Below the pieces are notes generated by a model. The model had not been told where the DNA came from. It did not search any database and saw only the letters and a list, made by a program, of their open reading frames with translations. From Trema orientale (taxonomy: Eukaryota > Streptophyta > Magnoliopsida > Rosales > Cannabaceae), in NCBI GenBank assembly GCA_002914845.1, contig JXTC01000017.1, forward strand, positions 1,511,262 to 1,575,261: 64,000 nt of DNA, in the 5' to 3' direction. The position numbers and the translations under genes are program-made. This document shows positions 55,301 through 64,000 of the stretch, in pieces (position 1 is the stretch's first letter; each line of letters begins with the position of its first letter).

Positions 55301-56040
55301 TTCGTCAAATTAAATTATTCTTTAACAAAGAAAATATCAAATTTCTTTCATGGGCTTCGCTTTTCTTCTCTTGGTAATAGGAGCGGACAGTATATATGGG
55401 AGGATCATCGGCCTAGATCAGGCGTATGGAAAGGAACGAGTGGTGGAGAAGTTATTTCTTTTAGCGGTTGTGATGATGATCAAACTTCAGCTGATACATC
55501 TGTAAGTTGAACATAATCTGCATCTAGTGGTACTTTTCTATTGCGGGTGCCAGGGATAACATTTGATTATGCTCTGTGGAACAGGCCTTATCAAAGATCA
55601 CATCAACTGGTGCGATGACTTACTGCTTCATCCAAGCAATCGAGCGTGGACAAGGGAGCACATATGGGAGCATACTGAACTCCATGCGATCTACCATTCG
55701 AAATGTGGGTAATGGGGTTGGGAATGATGTCGTTACAACTCTTATCGGCATGCTTTTGACGGGAGGCAGTGTTAGTGGTGGGCTAAGACAGGTATTGGCT
55801 TATCTAGCATCTTTGATGATTAGTTAAATGGTGATTTTAAGGTTAGCATCATGCGATTTTTGTTTTGCTAGGGACTTTGCATGATCATGTCCGTCTACTT
55901 ATATTGAATTAGCTTATCAGTTCTCAATAGCAATCGTCTTTTTCTCTGATTTATTTTGCTGTTCTCTTTGCTTTGAACAGGAGCCTCAATTAACCTCCTG
56001 CCAGCCATTTGATGTGTACACAAAACCTTTCTCCCTTTGA
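52375..56040 (+). CDS. Type I metacaspase with LSD1-type zinc finger
   Basis: Cysteine protease of clan CD that cleaves after Arg/Lys; type I plant members regulate hypersensitive cell death and protein quality control. Exons are 52,375-52,756, 54,667-54,997, 55,381-55,501, 55,585-55,791 and 55,981-56,040, all GT-AG and in phase, 366 residues, close to Arabidopsis AtMC1. The N-terminus has the zinc finger VNCSGCRTPLQLPPGATSVR followed by CAIC (residues 7-31), then a Pro-rich linker (about 41-80). The p20 domain starts at KKAVICGISYKYSRHELKGC. The catalytic dyad is His166 in FHYSGHGSRQ and Cys222 in DACHSGT. The p10 part is short and follows GAMTYCFIQAIE. All key residues are present. Intron 1 is nearly 1.9 kb. 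The second ATG (52,378) is an equally possible start. Confidence 0.95.
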
Positions 56041-56586
56041 TTTTTGTGTAAATAGATTCATTTCATTATCATATTTATGCTATTCATGAATATTAAATTG
56101 TTTCTTAGTTTGTTAATTGGAATCTCTTTCATGAGCAATTTTTGGAACCTGTTTGTGAAAATGAAACACGATGTGTATACAAATTACCTAAATTAAGGCT
56201 TGTTTATAACTTTATTATCTGACTATCTAGAAAGTTTATATACTGGTTTGTGCATGAAGTTTCAACAGAAAGACCTCCAAAAAGATTTAAAATGAGAAAA
56301 ACCAACAACATGGGTTCTGATTATGTAATAGAACCTTAACAATATAGACAAATTTCAGGATTTTGCACCCTACCTATATTCTTGTCAATGATTTTATTTC
56401 TGAAGTGAAGCCCGTGTCATTGATCATTACATTATCTTCCAAGATAAAGTGGACCTAGAGAAAATAAGGGTTCTTCCCAGCAAGAAAATGAACTTGGAAG
56501 GTTGTGAAAATCTACTCTGTGAAGTGATTTTTTGATCGCTGTTTCTTCTATCCTCCATAGAGCTCATTTCTAAATGGGGAAAAAAA

Positions 56587-57990
56587 TGTTTTCTGTTGAA
56601 CATCCAAATGTGGACTGGGATGAGTATGTGGATGCTGAAGTAGGAAATTTGTATAATGATGTGGATGATGGAGTTGATGGGGAATGGAATAAGGTTGTAA
56701 ATGAGAACGACTTAAAAAGGTTCAAATTCTACTGATAGGATAATCAAACTGCTTCTGAGGAGGGTAAAGATGGAGATTAGGTCAGTCAGGACAGTGATGG
56801 TCAATGGTGTAGAAATCCACGATGATTGTGATTTGAAGGACCCTAATGGCAATATTCCTAGGTTAATCCCGCAGTATAAAAGGGAATGAGAAGATTAGGT
56901 TGATGCAATTACAGTGTTTTGATCATTATAAAATCTTTTTGGGTTGTGTTGATTATTGCATTCAAGAGTGTTTCGAAAGACAAACCAAAGAAACGGTAAG
57001 AGTAACTGCAACGCGCAAGATAGACGATTGCCAGTGGCATGTCCATTGCTGGTGGGTTAACTTCTCTCATAAAACCACTGGCTGGAGATCTCGCCTGCCA
57101 TGCCAACAAGTCAGGAAGCAATAGACTAGACACATCTCCGTGGATTGGCAAATAGCATAGCAGCAATCTGATGATGTCATTAAGATAAATGAAGAAAGTT
57201 CTTAACAGAAGAGTTATGCCGGACTACCCAAACTAAGCATTGAGGAATATAGCAAGCTATTTGTCAAGAATTTTTTATTGGTTGAGATCACTGAGAAGAT
57301 TAATTTTGATGCAATGCGAAAAGAATGAGCAATATGGCCAGAGATCATCCCAAGGTGAACAAGGTAGTTTCTTAGTTTTCTAGAGGCAGGGTCAACTTGT
57401 CAGATTTGAATGGTTTTGGACACTTTTCTAAGCAGAAATTGGCACAACAAGCCAAACTCGTTGCCTTTGGAGTATTCCTATAAGAGTCGATTAATATTTG
57501 ATGCATGTTTTCCTGGCATTTGTGTGCAAATCAACTGGGAAACAGGAAGTCCGAGGTTATTCAGTTTTTTATCGAGGCTTTTTTGTCCACACTTCTTCTA
57601 TATCAGTCAAGGTCATTATTTGACGAGGTAAGGGTAGCAGCAAGGTTAAGAAAATTACAACATGACGTGCAAGTATATGTAAACCGTTTATTATTTTTTC
57701 TAATTGGTTTCTCTGCGATAATAAAATAAACCTAAATTTTTTAGTGCTGATTAGGGTAAAAAGCCAGTAAATGTCAATGCAACTCCTCCACCAGTTATTG
57801 TTCATGTCAATCCAAAACCCTCCACCAGCTGCTGTTGATGACAATCCTACCCCTTCACCAGTTGATTTGTTCCCAAGTCAGGAAAAACATAAAGGGAAAC
57901 AACTCACTCACTTTCCCTTAAAGCAATAATTGAAGAAAGTGCACGAAATACAGAGACAGTACAACTTGTTGACATAAGCTAATTTGGTGT
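56587..57990 (+). pseudogene. Degenerate Mutator-like transposon fragment
   Basis: Scattered peptide pieces with many stops. The clearest is ETVRVTATRKIDDCQWHVHC near 56,985-57,045, which recalls the N-terminal zinc-binding region of MuDR-type transposases (RVTAxCxxxxCxWRIxAS pattern). Acidic peptides upstream (VDWDEYVDAEVGNLYNDVDD) also occur before that region in such proteins. No catalytic DDE part could be read. Assignment is tentative; 56,050-56,580 before it is the metacaspase 3' flank. Confidence 0.4.
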
Positions 57991-58352
57991 CATTGATGAT
58001 TGCCATTACTTTAACAAATGATTATTCACTTTAGGATTTAGGATTCTAAGGAAGATTTTGTGTCATTAGGAATCACATACAGTTGATTGTGAGTTGGTGT
58101 TTTCGGTGCTAATGAGCACACATATTTAATTAACGTATTGTACGAATTTTCAAATGCTTTTTGGTTGAAATGCATGGTCATTAGTAAGTTACAAATTGCA
58201 TTTGGTCCTCAAAAATAAAATAAAATAAAAGAGAGTTTATACTGTCTTATATTTCCCAAAGTTTCTCTTTTTATATCTTGAACTTACTCATAGATAGGCA
58301 GGAAGTCTATGTGGTTTCTTTTACTTGTCCTTTTTTTTTTTTTTTCCATGGA

Positions 58353-58735
58353 AACGTATGGATGTTAGGTCCCTGGGGCAGGCATCTCTTTGCATGAGTG
58401 CGTTTGTTGTTGGTCAAGCTACAACTTCTAAGATGTTTGAGACTATCGAAAGTAATTCAAAGATTCATGCTTATGAGCCAAAGAAAAAGTATTGGATGAT
58501 ATTCGTAGAGATATAGAGTTGAGGGAAGTTTACTATCGCTATCCAGCCAGACCAGATGAGTAAATATTTCATGGATTTTCACTTAGTATCCATTGTGGTA
58601 CCTCTGTAACTTTGGTTGGACAAAGTGGAAGTGAAAAGTCAACTGTCATAAGTCTTACTGAGAGGTTCTATGATTCTCAAGCTAGTGAAATTCTGATAGA
58701 TGGCATTGTTGTAACAAAGGTATCAATATGAAGAA
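58353..58735 (+). pseudogene. ABCB (MDR/P-glycoprotein) transporter fragment
   Basis: A continuous but broken match to the junction between the first membrane domain and first nucleotide-binding domain of plant ABCB transporters. It reads SLGQASLCMSAFVVGQATTS, KMFETIESNSKIHAYEP, then after a one-base frame change DIELREVYYRYPARPDE, a stop codon, [19 protein letters not shown], and [12 protein letters not shown]. The Walker A motif is damaged (GQSGSEKST where GQSGSGKST is expected). The fragment is cut off at about 58,720 by LTR-like sequence. It cannot make a transporter. Confidence 0.85.
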
Positions 58736-59740
58736 ATTAAGTACGTAAGAAATAATATAAATACAGAGAAATAAGATATAGAGATTTTAACGTCATTCAG
58801 CTATATAATAACCTACATCTATATTCGGATAATAGCGAGAACATTCCACTATATAAAAAAAGATTTTTATAAGAGCCACTTATAAACTCTACTTACAACC
58901 CAATACCGAATTAAACTCTAAGAGCACTCACACCTAAACCTCTCTTAATATCAAAGCACTTTTCTCTCATTAAGAACCCTTCCCTCATTTATGAAATAAG
59001 AGGAGGAAAAATAAGAGAATGAAACTCATATGCTTGGAGTTGTTTGGTGTGTACTCGGATGGATATGAGGGAGCTATTTATAGCCAAGGAAATAACCAAC
59101 AGGTGGTCATTTATGCGTGTGGCTGCTCAAAAGATGCCATAATATTTGGCCACACATGCACATATGCCACTTAACGTGGCATCTACATCCCTTTTATTTA
59201 TTTTTATTGTTTTTGGCCAGTATATTGGCATATACCTTTTCTTGTCTTTTTTCCAACAATATAACAAATCTCTTGGCTAAAAGACTCACATGGTTTTTCT
59301 TTTGTTGCTCTCCCTCTTAAACCTTTAAATACTGGATATATCAATCAAGTTCAGGCACTGCCTGAACTTGATTGTCAGAACTAGCTTGTTAACCTTGTAT
59401 GCTGGATTATCTACTATCGAAATCCTCTCAAATGATGTAGCATCCTGTGGTACTACATCTTGAATAAAGTTTATCCGGATATCTATATGTTTGTTTCGTT
59501 CATAACACATTTAACTCCTTGTCAAATGTGTGGTCCTTTGGCTATCACAATAGACTATTGTTTTTGTCGTCTGTAATCCTCGCTCGCCAAACAAATCCAG
59601 AAGCCAAATTGCTTCTTTCACTACTTCTGCAGCTGTAATGTACTATACCTCAATGTCAATGGTGGACAAAGCAAGGTGGACTGTAATGTTGCTTACAAGC
59701 TGATCATACATCCACAAAGCAAGGTGTCTTCTATAAACCA
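58720..59740 (-). mobile_element. Copia retrotransposon remnant: 3' LTR-like sequence and RNase H end
   Basis: On the minus strand, about 59,720-59,325 reads as the end of a copia polyprotein: YITAAEVVKEAIWLLDLFGE, YCDSQ, then after one stop YERNKHIDIRINFIQDVV, DNPAYKVNKLV and KFRQCLNLI. These fit the RNase H and tail of Ty1/copia pol. A purine-rich tract (AAGAGGGAGAG) follows near 59,310, and the remaining 58.72-59.30 kb is plausibly the 3' LTR, although its exact ends are uncertain. The copy inserted into, and truncates, the ABCB fragment. Confidence 0.7.
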
Positions 59741-60321
59741 AGTCGATATCAGTAATACCTTCAAGTAACACAGTAATACTCTTCAAGTAACACATTGACG
59801 CAAAATCCATTTCCCTGCATGCCAATGGACTTTTCCTAAATTTCCCATATATCTTCAAGTAATGCATGATCATTAGTAAATTACAAATTGTATTTGGTCC
59901 TCTCAATAAAAAAAGGAAAAAGAAAAGAGAAAAAATTTGCATTTGGAAAATTATCCGTATATAGATGCATTTTGGATGTGGTTTCCTTTCTAGCAAGACT
60001 TCCGACTTTGAAGTGTGGCTGCCAAATTTTAGTGCTTTCTTAGCCTAGCTTGGTCGAACAAACAGGTAAAATTGACTCTCAAATATAGTGATGTCACCAA
60101 GTTAGAGAGAAAATTGTATATACCGTTTACTCCCTTTCCATTTCATTATAATTAAAGCATATGAACAAACAAAAGATTTTTCATTATTGATAAATTACAA
60201 GTTACAACACAAGCAAAATATATATAAATTACAAGTTACCACACAAGTGAGAAACGTTCTTTAACAAGTTACAATATATATAAAACACACAGTTACATGT
60301 TAGAACCTGTACAATACTTTC

Positions 60322-60687
60322 TCACACCTTTATTAGTACACAAATAACAATTAACATTATGAACATTGACAACAAGAAATTAAGGAGAATAATAATCTTC
60401 CAAACAGATACATTTGCTTCCAATGCTATAATCCTCTGAACTAGCTTTGGATACTGATTGTGATCTTCAGTAATCATATTAAGAGGCTGAGCTGAATCTT
60501 CAGGCACCCACCACTCAAAGAAACCGCAATCAAAGAAACTGCTTTCACCATTAGCACAACAATAATACAATCGATTTGGATTGTTCTTTGATTCACAAAT
60601 TCGGAGCAAAGCATTCTTCCCACATTTACATTTCTTATTGTGAAAGTTTATCCATCTACTACTTGAGTTGCTGCCTTGGGATGCCAT
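60322..60687 (-). CDS. Small GRF-type zinc-finger protein with C-terminal membrane segment
   Basis: A complete single-exon ORF of 121 codons. Residues 18-60 form a GRF zinc finger: KCKCGKNALLRICESKNNPN, then RLYYCC, and CGFFEWW. The GRF finger binds nucleic acid, often single-stranded DNA, in larger repair proteins. After a linker (VPEDSAQPLNM) and a short predicted helix, residues 96-119 are hydrophobic (IIILLNFLLSMFIMLIVICV), suggesting a tail anchor. Small GRF proteins with such a tail are numerous in plant genomes and mostly uncharacterised; many multiply with transposons. Whether this copy is expressed is unknown. It lies 1.1 kb downstream of the MIF4G locus in the same direction. Confidence 0.8.
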   Translation of the reverse strand: MASQGSNSSSRWINFHNKKCKCGKNALLRICESKNNPNRLYYCCANGESSFFDCGFFEWWVPEDSAQPLNMITEDHNQYPKLVQRIIALEANVSVWKIIILLNFLLSMFIMLIVICVLIKV

Positions 60688-61478
60688 TTTTGAATCCCTA
60701 ACATTTAAGGAAAAAAAAAATAAAAAAAGAAAAAAAGATGAGACTTTCCTAATAGTTTACGTACTACTAGGTTAATTAATCCTTTATACTATAATCTCAA
60801 GCTTCCTTTTTTTTTTTTTTTCCTTTGAAAGGTATTATCTCAAGTTTCTTTAGGTACCATTATCTTAAATGTACCCGGGAGAAATAAGCAGTCTCAGAGT
60901 ATGATTTCCAATGACCTTTCAAGTAGTTGAGGACTTCAATACTATCAAATTATAATCTAGTGAGATAACAAGGAAAATTAAAAGCATCTATGTAGTGTTT
61001 GTGCCTAGTGAACATAATTCCAATTAAAATAGAAACTTCCATTTACAATCTCACGTAGGTCCATATGAAAATCATGGCAAAATTGAGTTCTCTATCCAAC
61101 AAATGAAAAAACTTACAAAGCCAAGCAGTAATTGTATGGTGAAAAATGTCGATGACAAAAGTTTTAAAAACCTAATATCGCGGACAACCACAGTACGTTT
61201 ATGTAAGGTCTCCATTGATTAGTACAGAGAAAGGAAGAAGACACATACATAGATGTCCAATTGTCCACAAAATATGGCTTTTAACCCGAGAAATCTTAAT
61301 CGATCTTTGGCCTGGGTAGCAGAAGTTCCAGTACCATAACAGTTAATATGGGGTTCTAGTTACTGATTGCAGCTTTTCGAAAGAATTACTGTCTCCATTT
61401 TCTTTTTTCACACTTTTACAAACAAGTGAAACAGGGGTCCGCTGGCTATTATAATACTAAATGACAGTCACAACGAAT

Positions 61479-62828
61479 TCAGTACCCGAAAAAAGGGGGA
61501 AAAAAAAGTTTCAAGCACATACAAACAAGGATCTGTTTAGCATATTTATATACTGAATAAATGGATACAACATTCACTTTAAAATGCAGATGCAGAAAAT
61601 TAAAACAGGACAAAAGAAACATGCATAGCAGATGAACAAACCTGTAAACTTCTTTAATAGTCGTCCTTGGCTTCTCTGGCAGACGTTCTTCAGGCCACAT
61701 ATTCTCTGACGGAGTATTTTGTGTGGAACTTAATCTATCAAATACATGATCAGAGTATCTGAAATATCCGCCACCATGGTTACCGCTTTGCTCTAGTGCA
61801 ATTGACTGATCATAAGCAGCTTGGCACGGAAATCTATCTGGGACATAGCATGGAATGAGATCCTCTCTCGGACTGCTGGGTGAAATATCATCAAGCCTAC
61901 TTGCTTCTGTCAGTTGTTCTTGAGTAGCATCTCTGTGCACTTCCTCAATCTTCTTTGGCCCTTCAATTTTTCTCCTTTGCTGCCACTTACTCTCTCTCAG
62001 ATCAATTACATCCTTCACCATAAACCTAACTCTAGAGGATAGTTTCATATTATTTGATAAAGTTTTCAACCCTTCAAAATATGCATCCACGTTCTTCTTG
62101 GTTTTTGGACGGTCAATGATCCCCCCAGTTGTGCTTATTAGTATGCATAAAGCTTCAACATCTTCCTCATTAGGAGTCTGATGTAAGGCCAACAGTATTT
62201 GAATGCAATGGTGAATTATCTTCTCAGGCAACATATACTCCTTGTACAGCTCTCCAATTAACCTGATATTACCAAACATACGCCTCCTTGCCTTAATTCT
62301 CTTCTCTCCACTTTCTGCTTCGTATTGTATCACCTCACCCTCCTCATCAGCCTTGTTGGCTTCTTCTTTCTCCCTTTTTCCTCTCTCAAATTCCTCCTGG
62401 CACTTGTTGAGAAGTAATCTCTTGAAAGTTATCATCTTATCATTATCGTCAATAAAGACAGGCAACTCTCCACGAATATGATAGCAGAAGTTAGCATACA
62501 TCTCACAGAAAGTAGGCTCCATAATCGCTCTGTCAAAGATCTGTCCTACAACATCGCGAAGTGTCTCAGCATTATCAATGTCAAAAGCTATCGCTTGCTC
62601 AAACAGTTTATCAAAGTTGTGAGGAGTTAGCTTGTTTAATATAGCCCTAAACTGCCTCTGCTTGGCCTCATCATCACCTCTCACTTTACCCACTTCATAC
62701 TTGTTCTCAGCTTTGTGCATCATCAATAACATAGTTTCTGGAATATATATTTGACCCTTCTTCAGACGAATATTTGCAGCTCGCTGCCGCCCACTCCCAC
62801 TGGAACTATTTCTTTCCATACTGAACAT
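61479..62828 (-). CDS. Truncated eIF4G: MIF4G-domain reading frame behind an eL43-derived 5' end
   Basis: Uninterrupted frame of 449 codons. The first 30 residues (MERNSSSGSGRQRAANI...) match the segment just before the plant eIF4G MIF4G domain. Residues about 40-290 are the MIF4G domain itself: MMHKAENKYEVGKV, KQRQFRAILNKLTPHNFDKL, MEPTFCEMYANFCYHI, TFKRLLLNKCQEEFERG, NIRLIGELYKEYMLPEKII, LSNNMKLSSRVRFMVKDVID and KIEGPKKIEEVHRDA. In eIF4G this domain binds eIF4A and eIF3. The eIF4E-binding motif (upstream) and the MA3 domain (downstream) are absent. A splice donor follows GAAGTTTACAG at 61,642; no MA3 exon was found after it, and reading through adds about 54 intron-encoded residues. The start is uncertain (62,828 or 62,819), see the 5' region entry. 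The open frame over 400 codons argues against an old pseudogene. Confidence 0.75.
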   Translation of the reverse strand: MFSMERNSSSGSGRQRAANIRLKKGQIYIPETMLLMMHKAENKYEVGKVRGDDEAKQRQFRAILNKLTPHNFDKLFEQAIAFDIDNAETLRDVVGQIFDRAIMEPTFCEMYANFCYHIRGELPVFIDDNDKMITFKRLLLNKCQEEFERGKREKEEANKADEEGEVIQYEAESGEKRIKARRRMFGNIRLIGELYKEYMLPEKIIHHCIQILLALHQTPNEEDVEALCILISTTGGIIDRPKTKKNVDAYFEGLKTLSNNMKLSSRVRFMVKDVIDLRESKWQQRRKIEGPKKIEEVHRDATQEQLTEASRLDDISPSSPREDLIPCYVPDRFPCQAAYDQSIALEQSGNHGGGYFRYSDHVFDRLSSTQNTPSENMWPEERLPEKPRTTIKEVYRFVHLLCMFLLSCFNFLHLHFKVNVVSIYSVYKYAKQILVCMCLKLFFPPFFGY

Positions 62829-62899
62829 GTGTTTGCAGTTTTGAACTCCTCAAAACCTAAAAAATTCCTCCCTACCCGGGTCGAAAAACTAGCATTAAC

Positions 62900-63265
62900 C
62901 CACTTTCAGATTACTCCATCTCTTCACAAATTAATCACTCAACTATCTTTATCTTCTATTTGAATCAAAATCTTCACTCGGGCTATCTCCATGTTTTTCT
63001 CTTGTAGCAACTCTCATATCAGTTTTTAGCCAAAGGAATCCCAATAACAAGTCTAGAACTAGTTCAAGATTATCAATCAGATTCTATATATAAACGGATT
63101 TATATGAAACTGTAAAACGAAAATCCAAAATTATTTGACTTAAAGTAGCATTACTGAAAAGATTTGCAGAGATAGAAAGAGAGAGAAAAAGATTACCATT
63201 TTGGATATGGGATTTGGAGAAGCAAAAACTCTAGAAAATTAGCAGAGTCGGAGGGGCAAAGTGAA
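62900..63265 (-). promoter_or_regulatory. Duplicated eL43 leader, ATG exon and intron 1
   Basis: About 360 bases match eL43 50,830-51,180 in order and orientation: GCAAAAACYCTAGAAAA, the start codon exon in CCAAAATGGT (ATG at 63,199-63,197 followed by a GT donor), AGAGAAAGAG-rich sequence, AACGTAAAACGAA-type and ATCTCCAT/TTTCTCTT words. The telo box is changed from AAACCCTA to AAACTCTA, and the site II motifs of the parent are not found further upstream. In this copy the ATG, if spliced to the AG before 62,855 or 62,823, runs into a TAG within a few to 18 codons, so it would act as an upstream ORF rather than start the MIF4G frame. Confidence 0.8.
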
Positions 63266-63299
63266 ACTGAATGTTAGGAGGAACACTAATACAATCCAA

Positions 63300-64000
63300 G
63301 CTACTCAAAAGAATATTGGGTCGTCTGCCTTCACTGAGACTGACCGGTGAGCTGACTGAGCTGACACATACATTTGACAAATAGATTTTTTTTTCCCCTC
63401 TGAAAAAAAAAATAAAATTCTAAACTTCTGAATTTCTAAGGATAGTAATCTTATGTATTAAAATTATCACTTTAGTAATATTTGGTCAAAATTATGGTAT
63501 GAAATAACACTAATACACTTGCTCAAAATTAATCATAGAATCAAACTATCTCCTTAAATTTACAACCAAACACCAAAAATAAGAAATAAAAAATTAAAAA
63601 TGAAAAAATAAAGCTTTTTTAATAATATTTGAAGCATAAATTCTAGCAATTGCCTTTTTAAGTGTTTGGTGGTTAGTTTAGTAGATAATATGACTATCTA
63701 GCCAAAGGCAATCTGACCATTTTCACATTAAAAATTGATAAAAAAAAGGGATAATTTTAACTAGTTCGACTAAGGGAAAATTTGTCAAAGTGGGTATTCA
63801 GCTTGCTAAAGTACGATGGAAGTCTTTGGTATTTTCCCTCTTATATTCCACCAGACACCCTTCAAGGACAGACCAAATAAAGGGACATGGATCCGCTGTC
63901 TAAACTCTCTGTCCATTTCTCTGTCTACCGAATGAAAATTGTCCACGTTGTTTTACAAATAATTACAACTAACAGAGCTCCGTTTACTTCACAATGCCGT
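63300..64000. other. Right-hand intergenic flank
   Basis: AT-rich DNA with no recognised gene or repeat. The last 200 bases are less AT-rich and may lead into a gene beyond the window. Confidence 0.35.

Noticed and set aside
61479..61641. C-terminal 54 residues of the MIF4G frame as true coding sequence
   Set aside because: The same stretch at 13,887 onward in the paralogous copy lies after the same splice donor and diverges like an intron, so it is probably read-through into intron sequence.

Overview
This is nuclear DNA of a flowering plant, most likely a eudicot. It is AT-rich, its genes are spread out with GT-AG introns, and every confident protein is of a plant family: CK2 beta, F-box, STP sugar transporter, MORN protein, eL43 and an LSD1-finger metacaspase. 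No rRNA or tRNA gene was recognised. All exon boundaries were placed by reading splice sites and checking phase by eye, without transcripts.

Layout. 0.3-2.5 kb (minus) holds the 5' four exons of a CK2 regulatory beta subunit; its 3' end lies outside the window. 2.6-12.4 kb is AT-rich and full of small transposon remnants. 12.4-14.6 kb (plus) is a decayed eIF4G copy. 15.1-16.2 kb (minus) is an F-box gene, with a 1.8 kb foldback element directly upstream. 18.3-27.7 kb is repeat-rich (inverted MITE cluster, CACTA-like element) and contains a 55-codon ORF for a membrane-anchored peptide at 26.0 kb. 27.8-29.4 kb (minus) is a full-length STP-type hexose transporter interrupted by one in-frame stop, with a tandem duplication upstream. 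31.3-43.3 kb has no gene I can support; it holds a minisatellite, MITEs, LTR remnants, a SINE and two hairpin MITEs with perfect 9-bp target duplications. 43.7-46.6 kb (plus) is a seven-repeat MORN membrane protein. 49.4-51.1 kb (minus) is ribosomal protein eL43, whose first coding exon is only the ATG. 52.4-56.0 kb (plus) is a type I metacaspase. 56.6-59.7 kb is a graveyard of MULE-like, ABCB and copia pieces. 60.3-60.7 kb (minus) is a small GRF zinc-finger membrane protein. 61.5-63.3 kb (minus) is a truncated eIF4G whose MIF4G reading frame is open and which sits behind a second copy of the eL43 5' end.

The most unusual structure is that last locus. A copy of the eL43 leader, ATG exon and first intron lies directly upstream of an eIF4G fragment that keeps the MIF4G domain but lacks the eIF4E-binding and MA3 parts. 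The 12.4-14.6 kb pseudogene is an inverted paralogue of the same eIF4G fragment, sharing intron sequence. The genes otherwise form no operon-like or pathway group; this is ordinary plant gene space broken up by small DNA transposons and segmental copies.
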